A stretch of DNA of 64,000 nt from JADFGZ01 sp965222345. Lineage in GTDB: Bacteria; Acidobacteriota; Terriglobia; 2-12-FULL-54-10. Positions 39,201 to 47,475 of this stretch are shown here, piece by piece. The notes under the pieces were generated by a model. That model was not told the DNA's origin. It did no database searches and worked only from the letters and a program-made list of their open reading frames with translations. Position numbers and translations under genes: made by a program. Location: contig CBDCTS010000007.1 of assembly GCA_965222345.1 (NCBI GenBank), positions 620,001 to 684,000 on the forward strand, written 5' to 3'. Position 1 is the first letter of the stretch. Every line of letters begins with the position of its first letter.

Positions 39201-40595
39201 ATGACAGACCTCTTCATCCGGGATGCCGACTGGCTGATCACTGTTGATCCGGAGCGACGGATCATTACAGAGGGGGCTCTTGCCATTCAGGGAGACCGGA
39301 TCGTTGCGATCGGCAAGACGCGAGACCTGGAACCGCAATATTCATCGGCCCGGCGGACTATCCAAGCCCGGGGAAAGGTGATAGTGCCCGGTCTGATCGA
39401 TGGTCACATGCACAGTGCGCTGCATCTCAGCCGGGGTCTGGCGGACGGAGTCAGCGCCCAGAAATTTCTCTTCGAGCGCATGTATCCATATGAGGGTCTT
39501 TTAACCGAGGAGGAAAGCTACTGGAGCGCCATGCTGTGCGTCCTGGAGTTGCTGCGCAACGGGGTAACCACGTTTATCGACGCAGGCACTTATCATCCGC
39601 ACCAGACAGCACGGGCCGTGGGAGAGGCCGGGACCCGATGCATTATCGCCAAGAGCGCTCTGGATGTCACTAAATCGAGCTTTGGAGGATTGCCGGAGAG
39701 GTTCATCGAAACCACCGATCAGGCCGTGGAAGGAGCTGAGAAGGTAGTCCAGGAGTGGAACGGCGCATACAACGGACGGATTCGAGCCTGGTTTCAATTC
39801 CGCGGCATTCCCAATTCAACGGACCAGTTGATTACACGGCTCAAAGAACTAGCCGACCGGTACGGGACCGGAGTGCAAACTCATGCCTGTTTTTCCAGGG
39901 ACACGATGGAAGCCTCCAAGACACAATTCGGCGTGACGGAGATCGAGCGTTTAAAGCTGCTCGGCGTGCTGGGACCGAATGTGCTTCTGGTGCACTCGGG
40001 TTGGATCAGTCCGCATGAGTTGCAGTGGATGAAAGAATACGACGTAAAGATCGTCTCCTCGCCCAGCTCCAGCCTGCACAACGCGTACGGCTGCATCCTG
40101 ATGGGAAAAATTCCGGAGTTTCTGGAGATGGGTCTGGCCGTGGGGTTAGGATCGGATCATGCTTCTTCGGGAATCGTGGATTTGGTGCAGGAGATGACTT
40201 TGGAATCGGGAGTCTATAAGGAAGTCCGGCTGAATACGGGCGTCATGCCGCCCGAGAGAGTCATTGAGATGGCGACCATCAATGGCGCGCGCTGCGCCCT
40301 TTGGGAGAAAGAGATCGGCTCGCTCAAAACCGGCAATAAAGCGGACGTCACCATTTTCAACGCCCGCACGCCGCAATGGCAGCCTCTCTATAACCCCGTC
40401 TCGAATCTGGTATACAGCGCCACGGGCGGCAGCGTCGACACCGTCATCTGCGACGGGAAAGTCCTGATGGAAGGCCGCCAACTGCAAACGATGGACGAAG
40501 AGAAAATTTATGATGAAATAGCGCGCCTCATGCCGGGCATTCTGAAAAAAACCAACTTGGAGGAAAAGATCAGGCCCAAGTGGCCGGTGATCTAG
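39201..40595 (+). CDS. ATZ/TRZ-type amidohydrolase (deaminase or chlorohydrolase family)
   Basis: A 464-residue cytoplasmic metal-dependent hydrolase of the AtzA/TrzA/guanine-deaminase branch. Visible ligands are GLIDGHMHSALH (HxH near residue 70), GVQTHACFS, VLLVHSGWI and VGLGSDHASSG (catalytic Asp). The C-terminal ALWEKEIGSLKTGNKADVTIF is typical. GAAGGA about 10 bases upstream supports the ATG. It begins a plus-strand unit followed nine bases later by the iron-sulfur subunit of a molybdenum hydroxylase. That points to stepwise deamination and hydroxylation of a nitrogen heterocycle, which is inference. Confidence 0.9.
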   Translation: MTDLFIRDADWLITVDPERRIITEGALAIQGDRIVAIGKTRDLEPQYSSARRTIQARGKVIVPGLIDGHMHSALHLSRGLADGVSAQKFLFERMYPYEGLLTEEESYWSAMLCVLELLRNGVTTFIDAGTYHPHQTARAVGEAGTRCIIAKSALDVTKSSFGGLPERFIETTDQAVEGAEKVVQEWNGAYNGRIRAWFQFRGIPNSTDQLITRLKELADRYGTGVQTHACFSRDTMEASKTQFGVTEIERLKLLGVLGPNVLLVHSGWISPHELQWMKEYDVKIVSSPSSSLHNAYGCILMGKIPEFLEMGLAVGLGSDHASSGIVDLVQEMTLESGVYKEVRLNTGVMPPERVIEMATINGARCALWEKEIGSLKTGNKADVTIFNARTPQWQPLYNPVSNLVYSATGGSVDTVICDGKVLMEGRQLQTMDEEKIYDEIARLMPGILKKTNLEEKIRPKWPVI

Positions 40596-40604
40596 GAAAG
40601 CGTC

Positions 40605-41081
40605 ATGCACAGGGTCCAGGTGAGGATCAACGGGAAAGAGTTTGAGCATGAAGTGGAAGATAGGCTGCTGCTCGTCCATTACATTCGCGAGAAGGCGCGG
40701 CTTACCGGAACGCATGTGGGCTGTGATACGGGAAATTGCGGGGCCTGCACGATTCTCTTCCGCGGGAAGCCCGTCAAATCGTGCATGATGCTGGCCGTTC
40801 AGGCGAATCGGGCCGAGATTACAACCATCGAGGGTCTCTCCCAGCATGGGCTGCACCCTGTTCAAGAAGCCTTCCTGAATGGATTTGCCGTGCAATGCGG
40901 TTACTGCACTCCCGGCATGATTCTGAACGCTTCCTCTTTGCTCGAGTCCAACTCCGACCCCAATGAAGCGGAGATCCGCGAGGCGATCGAAGGAAATCTG
41001 TGCATGTGCACCGGCTACCAGCAAATTGTAGATGCCATCCGACATGCGGCAGAGGCGAGGAAGGGAACCGCGAAAAGATAG
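40605..41081 (+). CDS. Xanthine-dehydrogenase-family iron-sulfur subunit
   Basis: Small [2Fe-2S] subunit, 158 residues, of a molybdenum hydroxylase (xanthine, aldehyde or N-heterocycle dehydrogenase family). Plant-type cluster: GCDTGNCGACTILFRGK with a further Cys at VKSC (residues about 44-65). Second cluster: CGYCTPGMI and CMCTGYQQIVDA (about 104-145). It passes electrons from the molybdenum site to FAD. It stands between the deaminase gene (9-base gap) and the large subunit (2-base gap). Confidence 0.93.
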   Translation: MHRVQVRINGKEFEHEVEDRLLLVHYIREKARLTGTHVGCDTGNCGACTILFRGKPVKSCMMLAVQANRAEITTIEGLSQHGLHPVQEAFLNGFAVQCGYCTPGMILNASSLLESNSDPNEAEIREAIEGNLCMCTGYQQIVDAIRHAAEARKGTAKR

Positions 41082-41083
41082 CT

Positions 41084-43489
41084 ATGATCAACTCAGATGA
41101 AATCTTCGTGACGCGAAATTGGGTTGGCAAGCCGGTGCGGAGGGACGAGGATATCCGGCTTGTCAAAGGCAAGGCTACTTACGTCGATGACCTGGACATG
41201 GATTGCGCTCACGTTGCGATCTTAAGAAGCGCTTACGCTCACGCGCGGATCACAAAAATCGATACCAGCCGGGCCCAGGCACTGAAGGGATTTATGGCGG
41301 TGGTTACCGGGCCGGAGGCGGCGCAACAGACGAAACCGATTGTGCCGAGAGCCATCACTCAGCCCGCCATACAGTACGTGATGGCCGACAAAAAGGTCCG
41401 GTACGTAGGCGAGCCGATTGCGGCGGTCGTCGCGGAGGATCGATATATCGCTGAGGATGCTCTGGAACTGATCGACGTGGAGTATGAGCCATTGCCTGTG
41501 GTGGTGGAGATCGAGGATGCCCTGAAGCAAGACGCCCCTTTGATCTTTGAGGAAGCCGGGAGCAATGTGCTGCTCCATGACAAGCTGAATCACGGTGACA
41601 TGGAGGCTGCGTACAAAGAGGCGGACTTGGTCATCAAGGAACGCTTCCGGATGCATCGCTATAGCTCCACGCCGCTGGAGAATTGGGCGATGATCGCAAA
41701 ACACGAGAAGAGTAACGACTCCTTCACCGTGTGGGCAAATGATCAGCAGCCGGGAAGGAGCACGACGAATGTCTGCAATACGCTGGGCATCCGAAATAAC
41801 CAGTTGCGGCTGATCGTCCCCGACAGTGGCGGAGGATTCGGAATCAAACTCGCGATCTGGCCCTACATAGTCATTCTCTGTCTTCTGGCCAAAAAGGTAG
41901 ATAAGCCGGTGAAGTGGATACAAACTAGAAGAGAGCACTTGCTGGGCGGCACCCATGCTCCGGACGCTGATGTCGAGATCGAGCTGCCAATGAAAAAGGA
42001 CGGGAAAATCCTGGGACTCAAAATCAAGGATATAGAAAACGACGGGTCCTTCGTCCATACGGCCGGCATATATGGACTGATCAAATTCGCAACGGTTGTC
42101 GGATGTTACAACATCAAGGCTACCCAAGCGGAATTAATCAGCGTCGTTACCCAGAAAGGCCCTACAGTGCAGAATCGGGGCGTGGGCAAGCCCACCATGA
42201 TCTTCGTTCTCGAGAGGATGGTCGATCTGGCAGCCAGGAAACTGGGACTGGACCCGGCGGAGATTCGGTTCCGAAACTTCGTTCAGCCGGAACAAATGCC
42301 TTACACCACGCCTTCGGGTGAAATTTACGAAAGTGGCAACTATCCGGAATGTCTCCGGAAAGCTTTAAGTATCAGCCGTTATGACGAACTGAAAATCCAG
42401 CAGAAGGAAATGAGGGAAAACGGAAAGTACATTGGCGTAGGCATCAGCGCGGGGATAGAACCGGGAACCTCTAATTTGGGGTATTACTACACCTCCAGGG
42501 GTGTTCCGGAATACATGGGAAACGCCGAGGGTGCAATCGTCGGGCTCGACTATGATGGGAATGCCAATGTGCTTGTGGGGTCTGTAGACCAGGGACAAGG
42601 CCATGTGACCACCATTACCCAGGTAGTTGCGGATATGTTGGGCATCTCCCCCGACAGGGTGTCGGTCAATGTGCACCTGGATTCTCTGGTGTCTCCGTTT
42701 CTCGGCCATTCCGGGGCTTATTCCAATAAGTTCAACGATGTGGACCTCGGCGCAGTCATTATGGCCACCAAGAAGATCAGAGACAAAATAATACGGATTG
42801 CCTCCCACATGTTAGAGGTGGGCACGGGCGAACTGAAGTTGACCGATGGCGCGATCTGTTCCCGCACAGACGAGCAGAAATCAGTTTCATTCAAAGACAT
42901 TGCTTCCATAGCCTACAAAAAGATTCTCCTGCTTCCCGAAGGCGTGGAGCCGGGACTGAAGGAGATCGCCTACTACAAGAACCCCTGGGCTAAACCGCCC
43001 GGCAGGGAAAACTTCAACGTGCAAATCACACATTCCAATTCTGTCCATGTGGTTGCTGTAGAGGTGGACGTGGATACTGGAGAAATAACCTTCCTCAAGT
43101 ACGTCATCGTTCATGATTGCGGCAAGCAAATCAATCCCGGGATAGTGGAAGGCATGACAATCGGTTCTACGGTGCACGGAATCGGGGCGGCCCTTTTGGA
43201 AGAGTTCGTTTACGACGAGTATGGCCAGCCTTTATCCGCGTCCTTCATGGATTACATGAAGCCGGTAGCCGCCGGGCTGCCGAGAATTGAACTCGCGCAC
43301 ATGGAGTCTCCCTGCCCATATACTCTGCTCGGAACAAAGGCGGTAGGCGAAGGGGGCGCTATCGGCTCGGTGGCCGCCGTGGCCAATGCAGTGGAGGATG
43401 CTCTTACTCCCTTCCAGGTTAAAATTGTCTCAATGCCGATCACGCCCCAGAAGGTCGTGAAGGCTGTAAAAGAGACCAAGGAAATTTAA
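41084..43489 (+). CDS. Xanthine-dehydrogenase-family molybdopterin-binding subunit
   Basis: Large catalytic subunit, 801 residues, binding molybdopterin cofactor. It opens with VTRNWVGKPVRRDEDIRLVKGKATYVDD, the usual start of this family, which fixes the ATG at 41084. Other marks are VRYVGEPIAAVVAEDRYIAEDA, the cofactor-loop region DSGGGFGIKLAIWPY, GSVDQGQGHVTTITQVVADMLGI, and the C-terminal AVGEGGAIGSVAAVANAVEDAL containing the catalytic Glu. It hydroxylates a carbon next to a ring nitrogen or an aldehyde carbon; the substrate is unknown. Needs MoeA (moeA at the left of the window). Confidence 0.93.
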   Translation: MINSDEIFVTRNWVGKPVRRDEDIRLVKGKATYVDDLDMDCAHVAILRSAYAHARITKIDTSRAQALKGFMAVVTGPEAAQQTKPIVPRAITQPAIQYVMADKKVRYVGEPIAAVVAEDRYIAEDALELIDVEYEPLPVVVEIEDALKQDAPLIFEEAGSNVLLHDKLNHGDMEAAYKEADLVIKERFRMHRYSSTPLENWAMIAKHEKSNDSFTVWANDQQPGRSTTNVCNTLGIRNNQLRLIVPDSGGGFGIKLAIWPYIVILCLLAKKVDKPVKWIQTRREHLLGGTHAPDADVEIELPMKKDGKILGLKIKDIENDGSFVHTAGIYGLIKFATVVGCYNIKATQAELISVVTQKGPTVQNRGVGKPTMIFVLERMVDLAARKLGLDPAEIRFRNFVQPEQMPYTTPSGEIYESGNYPECLRKALSISRYDELKIQQKEMRENGKYIGVGISAGIEPGTSNLGYYYTSRGVPEYMGNAEGAIVGLDYDGNANVLVGSVDQGQGHVTTITQVVADMLGISPDRVSVNVHLDSLVSPFLGHSGAYSNKFNDVDLGAVIMATKKIRDKIIRIASHMLEVGTGELKLTDGAICSRTDEQKSVSFKDIASIAYKKILLLPEGVEPGLKEIAYYKNPWAKPPGRENFNVQITHSNSVHVVAVEVDVDTGEITFLKYVIVHDCGKQINPGIVEGMTIGSTVHGIGAALLEEFVYDEYGQPLSASFMDYMKPVAAGLPRIELAHMESPCPYTLLGTKAVGEGGAIGSVAAVANAVEDALTPFQVKIVSMPITPQKVVKAVKETKEI

Positions 43490-43587
43490 TAAGCGGACTC
43501 TGCCCTGTCGCCGGCGGGCGGAAGGGTAAGGCACAGGCCTGCGGCCCTGGATCCGGAAACCGAATCTAAGCGGGTGGATGTGGATAT

Positions 43588-44475
43588 ATGATACCTGGCA
43601 AGTTCGAATACTTTGCGCCCTCCTCACTTCCGGAAGTTCTTTCGCTCCTCTCTGCCTACGGGGACGATGCCAAATTACTGGCGGGTGGACAAAGTCTGAT
43701 CTCCCTGATGAAGCTTCGGCTGGCCCATCCAAAATATCTTGTGGATTTGGCAGGTATCGCGGAGCTCAACTATATCCGCGAAGAAGGCTCCATGTCGGCT
43801 TCTGCGGGCGGCGGGGAGCCAGCCAGTGCAATTTCAATCGGTGCGCTCACCACCTACACCCAGATAAAAGATTCAAAACTGCTACAAAGCAAATGTCCGC
43901 TTTTGCCGCAAACGGCTTTTGTGGTTGGCGACGTCCAGGTACGCAACCGCGGAACACTCGGCGGCAGCTTGGCCCACGCCGATCCGGCCGGAGACATACC
44001 GGCGGCTGTTCTGGCTCTGCGGGGGGAATTAAAAGCGGTCGGCCCCAAAGGGGAGAGATGGATAAGAGCAGATGATTTCTTCCTCGGCATGATGGAAACC
44101 GCCTTGTCCCCGGATGAAGTTCTGACCGAGGTGCGCGTGCCGGTCTTGCGGGATTACAAAACGATCTACCGGAAAGCAGCCCGGAGACCTTCGGACTTTG
44201 CCATGGTCGGGATTGCCCTTTGCCTGAAGACCGGGCAAAATCAAACCTGTGATGACCTCTGCATCGGGGTTACCGGGGTGACCGACAAGCCCTATCGGGC
44301 AGAAGAGGTGGAAAAGAGGCTGCAAGGAAAAAAACTGGAGCCCAAAATCATCGAAGAGGCGGCGGCTGCCATCACTCACGGCGTCGATGTGATTGAGAAC
44401 ATTCATGCCTCCAAGAATTATCGCTCCCACTTGGCCAGCGTGTACGCCTCTCGGGCAATACAGGCAGCAAGCTAA
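43588..44475 (+). CDS. Xanthine-dehydrogenase-family FAD-binding subunit
   Basis: Medium FAD subunit, 295 residues. FAD-binding motifs are AKLLAGGQSLISLMKLRLAHP (about 31-51) and the second segment VRNRGTLGGSLAHADPAGDIPAA (about 118-140). A CO-dehydrogenase flavoprotein C-terminal domain ends the protein. It lies 98 bases after the large subunit in the same unit and completes the three-subunit hydroxylase in the order small, large, medium. Confidence 0.93.
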   Translation: MIPGKFEYFAPSSLPEVLSLLSAYGDDAKLLAGGQSLISLMKLRLAHPKYLVDLAGIAELNYIREEGSMSASAGGGEPASAISIGALTTYTQIKDSKLLQSKCPLLPQTAFVVGDVQVRNRGTLGGSLAHADPAGDIPAAVLALRGELKAVGPKGERWIRADDFFLGMMETALSPDEVLTEVRVPVLRDYKTIYRKAARRPSDFAMVGIALCLKTGQNQTCDDLCIGVTGVTDKPYRAEEVEKRLQGKKLEPKIIEEAAAAITHGVDVIENIHASKNYRSHLASVYASRAIQAAS

Positions 44476-44618
44476 CCGCCCGCTGCCATACGGAGCGGAG
44501 GAAGCCGCCGCGAAGAGCATTCGTTTTTTGACGTCGGTTTTCCCTTGAGGTCAGGCTTTCCGAGGCGGAAATTCTGGGCATCGGCAGAATTGAGTTTTTG
44601 AGAAAGGAAAAGTTAATC

Positions 44619-45071
44619 ATGACGTACACCGAGAAATTCACATGGAGCGGAAAGGAACTGATCGTCAAACGTCAAATCTCTCCAGTGCAGGTTATTTCAG
44701 CCGAGAGCAAACAGGTCAAGCTGGAAAAGATCAACGTCAATGATCCGGGTTTGCGGCCGTCGAACTACGCCAAGGCCGAGGGCACACCCTTGCCGCTTCT
44801 GCAAGCCGACGGGGTGCGGCTGGACCTTTCCAAGAGAACGAAAGAGCCGATGAATTTCTGGCATCGCAACATGGACGCCGACGAGGTGATCTTCTGTTAC
44901 AAGGGGAGCATCCACTGGGAGACGGAGTTAGGCAATATAACGCTCCAGTCGGGCGAGATGTTTGTAATCCCCAGAGGAATTGCACACCGGTCCCTTCCGC
45001 CGGAAAACTCCGAGGAGGAAAACATAATCATCGAGCTGAAAGTGCGCCAGGAAGTTTCCAAGCTGATCTAG
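44619..45071 (+). CDS. Cupin-domain protein (homogentisate-dioxygenase-like fold)
   Basis: A 150-residue single-cupin protein. The segment FWHRNMDADEVIFCYKGSIHWETELGNI followed by SGEMFVIPRGIAHRSLPP has the cupin arrangement with candidate metal His and Glu ligands, and its wording recalls the C-terminal half of homogentisate 1,2-dioxygenase. The start is ATG 44619, preceded by AAAGGA; a TTG at 44598 is less likely. It is the last gene of the molybdenum-hydroxylase unit and is followed by a structured terminator. A ring-cleavage or binding role fits the context but is inference. Confidence 0.82.
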   Translation: MTYTEKFTWSGKELIVKRQISPVQVISAESKQVKLEKINVNDPGLRPSNYAKAEGTPLPLLQADGVRLDLSKRTKEPMNFWHRNMDADEVIFCYKGSIHWETELGNITLQSGEMFVIPRGIAHRSLPPENSEEENIIIELKVRQEVSKLI

Positions 45072-45082
45072 TTTTTTACTGA

Positions 45083-45162
45083 AACGTCCCGCTCTCGCCG
45101 GCTCCCTGCGAGCCGCTCCTCTCTCATAGCCTTTCCCGGCTGCCAGGAGAGCGGGCGTTTCT
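45083..45162 (+). terminator. Structured terminator after the cupin gene
   Basis: Outer stem AACG-CCCGCTCTC (45083-45096, one T bulged) pairs with GAGAGCGGGCGTT (45147-45159), followed by TTTCTACTTT. The long loop holds a second small hairpin, GGCTC/GAGCC. It ends the hydroxylase operon, so the downstream exporter unit needs its own promoter. Confidence 0.6.
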
Positions 45163-45189
45163 ACTTTGCGTTGGCAAAACAAAAATATC

Positions 45190-45219
45190 TTGACATGCTC
45201 AGCGAGAGCTTTGTAGAAT
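45190..45219 (+). promoter_or_regulatory. Sigma70-type promoter of the cysteine-leader/exporter unit
   Basis: A perfect -35 TTGACA (45190-45195) is followed by an 18-base spacer and a -10 TAGAAT (45214-45219). The predicted transcription start is near 45226, which places the cysteine leader frame and the terminator inside the 5' untranslated region of the TauE/SafE gene. Confidence 0.7.
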
Positions 45220-45250
45220 GTGGCTGGTTTTAGCACACTATTTATATTCC

Positions 45251-45361
45251 ATGAGTTTTTACTGCTCCAGTCCGGCAATCACCAACGGCAAAATGGCTTG
45301 TTGCTGTATGTGTTGTTGTACGTCTGCCGGCGCGGGGGTAGGGGGTAGTAGCTTGAACTAG
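45251..45361 (+). CDS. Cysteine-rich leader peptide (upstream ORF of an attenuator)
   Basis: A 36-codon frame from ATG 45251 (or 22 codons from the internal ATG 45293) contains six cysteine codons in seven (45299-45319), reading CCCMCCC. It continues TSAGAGVGG and ends at TAG 45359-45361. It lies between a promoter and a strong intrinsic terminator and is upstream of a TauE/SafE exporter. Runs of regulatory amino-acid codons followed by a terminator are the mark of ribosome-mediated attenuation, as known for trp, his and leu leaders; cysteine-rich leader peptides upstream of sulfur genes are known in mycobacteria. Neither ATG has a clear SD, so translation is not certain. Confidence 0.7.
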   Translation: MSFYCSSPAITNGKMACCCMCCCTSAGAGVGGSSLN

Positions 45362-45400
45362 CTTTTTTAATTCAATCTTACCTATAAACCCGCCAGCCGG
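45327..45400 (+). promoter_or_regulatory. Putative antiterminator pairing of the cysteine leader
   Basis: CCGGCGCGGG at 45327-45336, inside the leader frame just after the Cys codons, is complementary to CCCGC (45389-45393) plus GCCGG (45396-45400), with CA bulged. These 10 G-C pairs use the 5' arm of the terminator at 45386-45422, so the two structures exclude each other. Ribosome position on the Cys codons could choose between them. Pairing was found by eye; no energy was computed. Confidence 0.55.
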
Positions 45401-45428
45401 TTAATCGGTTGGCGGGTTTTTTGTTTTT
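45386..45428 (+). terminator. Intrinsic terminator (attenuator) before the TauE/SafE gene
   Basis: A 14-bp stem AAACCCGCCAGCCG/CGGTTGGCGGGTTT (45386-45399 and 45406-45419, one G-U pair) with loop GTTAAT is followed by TTT, G and five more T. It sits 25 bases after the cysteine leader stop and upstream of the exporter gene, where a terminator makes sense only if it is regulated or if the exporter is rarely transcribed. Confidence 0.88.
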
Positions 45429-45569
45429 ATACAGGTTTAAGTAAGCTCAATGGCGATCGGCCTCATACAATCCGGCAATGCAGTTGCGATGGGCTTGTTC
45501 GACGTGCCCTCCGGAGCGGCTCTGCTCAATTTCCTCCAGGCGGAGCTGACCCAGTCCACCGGAGAGCTG

Positions 45570-46355
45570 ATGGCAGAACTCCGCTTTCTGATCATACTTG
45601 TGGGGCTGGTGGTCGGCTTCCTGGTAGGCCTGACCGGCGTCGGGGGCGGTTCTGTTCTCACCCCTGTGCTCATCCTGATGGGCGTGCGCCCCATGGTGGC
45701 CGTGGGGACCGATCTGTTGTGCGGCTCTGTGACCAAGCTGGTTGGGTCCCATCAGCACTGGAAGCGCGGCAGCATCCAGTGGGACTGGGTGCGCTACTTG
45801 GCCATCGGAAGCGTTCCAGCCGCTTTGGTCGCCGGCTACCTGATCCATTACGTCAATCTGCAATACGGTTCGGGGGACGCGCTGGTGCGGACCGGCTTGG
45901 GCGGGATTCTGGTCCTGGCCGCCGTTGTTACAGTGTTCCATGAAATCTACGGGAAGCGCCGCCGTGAGGCCAGCGAATCGGCACCGTTCGACCCAAGGAA
46001 GCACCGCCCCAAGATCATTCTGCTGGGAGCCGGCGTCGGTTTCCTGGTGGGGCTCACGTCGGTGGGAAGCGGGGCGCTGATTGCCGTGGCGTTGATTGCG
46101 CTCTCGCGGCTTCCCGCCACCAGCATCGTGGGGACCGACATAGCGCATGCCCTGGTGCTGGTCAGCGCCGCCGCTGTGAGCCACTGGCAGATCGGGACTG
46201 TTGACTTTCCCCTTGCGGCCAACCTGCTGCTGGGTTCTCTTCCGGGTGTGATCCTGGGCAGCCGGCTGGCCTACTACGCTCCCGCCAGCCCGCTGAAGTT
46301 CGGGATGGCCTTGCTGGTGCTGACCAGCGGCCTGAAGATGATTCGAGCCTTCTGA
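45570..46355 (+). CDS. TauE/SafE-family sulfite/organosulfur exporter
   Basis: Inner-membrane protein of the TauE/SafE (DUF81) family, which exports sulfite, sulfonates or related sulfur compounds. About eight hydrophobic segments are visible. The first repeat carries GLVVGFLVGLTGVGGGSVLTPVL with VAVGTDLL, and the second carries GVGFLVGLTSVGSGALIAVAL with IVGTDIAHAL, the duplicated GxxxGxGGG pattern of the family. I choose ATG 45570 (GGAG six bases upstream, 261 residues, typical length); ATG 45450 would add 40 residues of little family character. It lies behind a cysteine-codon leader and terminator, which suggests control by cysteine supply. Confidence 0.88.
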   Translation: MAELRFLIILVGLVVGFLVGLTGVGGGSVLTPVLILMGVRPMVAVGTDLLCGSVTKLVGSHQHWKRGSIQWDWVRYLAIGSVPAALVAGYLIHYVNLQYGSGDALVRTGLGGILVLAAVVTVFHEIYGKRRREASESAPFDPRKHRPKIILLGAGVGFLVGLTSVGSGALIAVALIALSRLPATSIVGTDIAHALVLVSAAAVSHWQIGTVDFPLAANLLLGSLPGVILGSRLAYYAPASPLKFGMALLVLTSGLKMIRAF

Positions 46356-46424
46356 AAAAAGGCTCCCAGCCTGCCCGCCCCGCTTTTCCCTATTCACAAC
46401 AAGATGCCGCGCTCAGGCGATTTC

Positions 46425-46877
46425 TTACAACGTCCGGACGGACTCATCCTCTTGCGAGATCTCGGTCTGGACTGCGGCGACGAAACCCGCGACGTCGGGG
46501 CCGGAGCCCACCAGTATCCATTCTTCCGGGTCCAGGCCGGGGCCCAACAGCCGGTAGGCGTCGTGCGATATCTTCTGCTTCGGGAGGAACCTGACCCCCC
46601 AAAACAGGCAGAACAACCCGATCACGCCGACAAGTATTGAGCCGGCCAATCCGGCAATCGCCAAAAGGACCAAGGCAAATAACGTAACCGGCACGCCGAG
46701 CGGCCCCCGGCGGCTTTGCTCAATCGTCAGCTTCTCGATCCCCATCACTTGCTGGACGGGCAGTTCGGTTGTATTCCATATCCCGCCCGCTGTGGCTGTT
46801 CGGGTGATGATTCCTTCGAGCAAGCTCCAGTGAACCTTATTGACGTCCCCACAATGTTTTCCCGGCGCGTGGGCCAT
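46425..46877 (-). CDS. Small membrane protein of unknown function
   Basis: A 150-residue protein with a soluble N-terminal part (GIITRTATAGGIWNTTELPVQQVMGIEKLTIEQSRR), two close hydrophobic segments (about residues 62-97), and a soluble tail containing EEWILVGSGPDVAGFVAAVQTEI. The start is ATG 46877, with AAGGAG about 9 bases upstream; a TTG/ATG further out would add 12 residues. The arrangement resembles small membrane proteins with PH-like domains that sense or scaffold, but I do not recognise a family. It converges with the TauE/SafE gene. Confidence 0.65.
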   Translation of the reverse strand: MAHAPGKHCGDVNKVHWSLLEGIITRTATAGGIWNTTELPVQQVMGIEKLTIEQSRRGPLGVPVTLFALVLLAIAGLAGSILVGVIGLFCLFWGVRFLPKQKISHDAYRLLGPGLDPEEWILVGSGPDVAGFVAAVQTEISQEDESVRTL

Positions 46878-46990
46878 CTTGAGAGTCTCCTTGTTCGACC
46901 TACTTGAATTCACGGTTCGTAGTGCTCTCTTATTATAACCAAGATTGTCTGGCGGTGACGAGCGGGCAAAACCGGCGCCGGTCGGGGGGG

Positions 46991-47116
46991 CGGTTAAGTT
47001 GACAAGGCCCGCAGCATTAAGTACATAATTCGCTTTGAAAATTTAACGGTCCACTCGGAAGAAAGCGCCGGAAATTGATGCTTCACTTCTTCTAAAGGTA
47101 CTGTCAACTTAAACCG
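46991..47116. repeat. Short inverted-repeat element (MITE-like or insertion-sequence remnant)
   Basis: The left end CGGTTAAGTTGACA (46991-47004) and the right end, reversed, CGGTTTAAGTTGACA (47102-47116) match except for one base gap. The 126-base element has no coding content. A degenerate copy of its right end (47097-47122) is at 50719-50744 beyond the receptor gene. The left end incidentally contains TTGACA, followed 17 bases later by TACATA (47022-47027), so it may carry an outward promoter. Confidence 0.6.
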
Positions 47117-47128
47117 AGGCCTCTTAGG

Positions 47129-47213
47129 CTAGAGCATTTTCAGTAAAGGTGTATACCGCCACGGCATCAGGTAGCTACAGGCATTCAGGTAGGGCAGGCA
47201 TTCCGGCCTGTAC
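47129..47213 (-). repeat. Dispersed intergenic repeat, copy 2
   Basis: Reverse-complement match to 30562-30641 with shared blocks GGAATGCCTGCCCTACCTG, GCTACCTGA, CCGTGGCG and ATGCTCTAG. It begins seven bases after the inverted-repeat element at 46991-47116. Confidence 0.75.
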
Positions 47214-47446
47214 TCCTGCTTTGCTCAGCATGACAGCGTCTCTGGTTGCTTGCCATTCCTGATTTACACCTGCTGGCAAACCGCCCCAGGTTTCCTCAAT
47301 CGTGCTCATGCGGAGGGTGGTGGCAGCCCAGGTGAAACACGGCCTGCAGCAGCGGTCCGCTCAGAGGTGAAAGCCAAGGCGCCTCCATCCAGGCCTTGCA
47401 AAAAGTGCTGAATTAAAAAAAAATGATCCAGGCGCACACGGTTTAC

Positions 47447-47475
47447 TTGTAAATTGTTTTAAAGAACTTTACTAT
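47447..47475 (+). promoter_or_regulatory. Possible promoter of the second TonB receptor
   Basis: TTGTAA (47447-47452) and TACTAT (47470-47475) are spaced by 17 bases and lie in an A/T-rich stretch about 90 bases before the receptor ribosome-binding site. Confidence 0.4.

Noticed and set aside
46999..47027. TTGACA-N17-TACATA as a dedicated promoter.
   Set aside because: The -35 box is part of the terminal repeat of the inverted-repeat element, and no gene start follows within 500 bases, so it is mentioned only as a possible outward promoter of the repeat.
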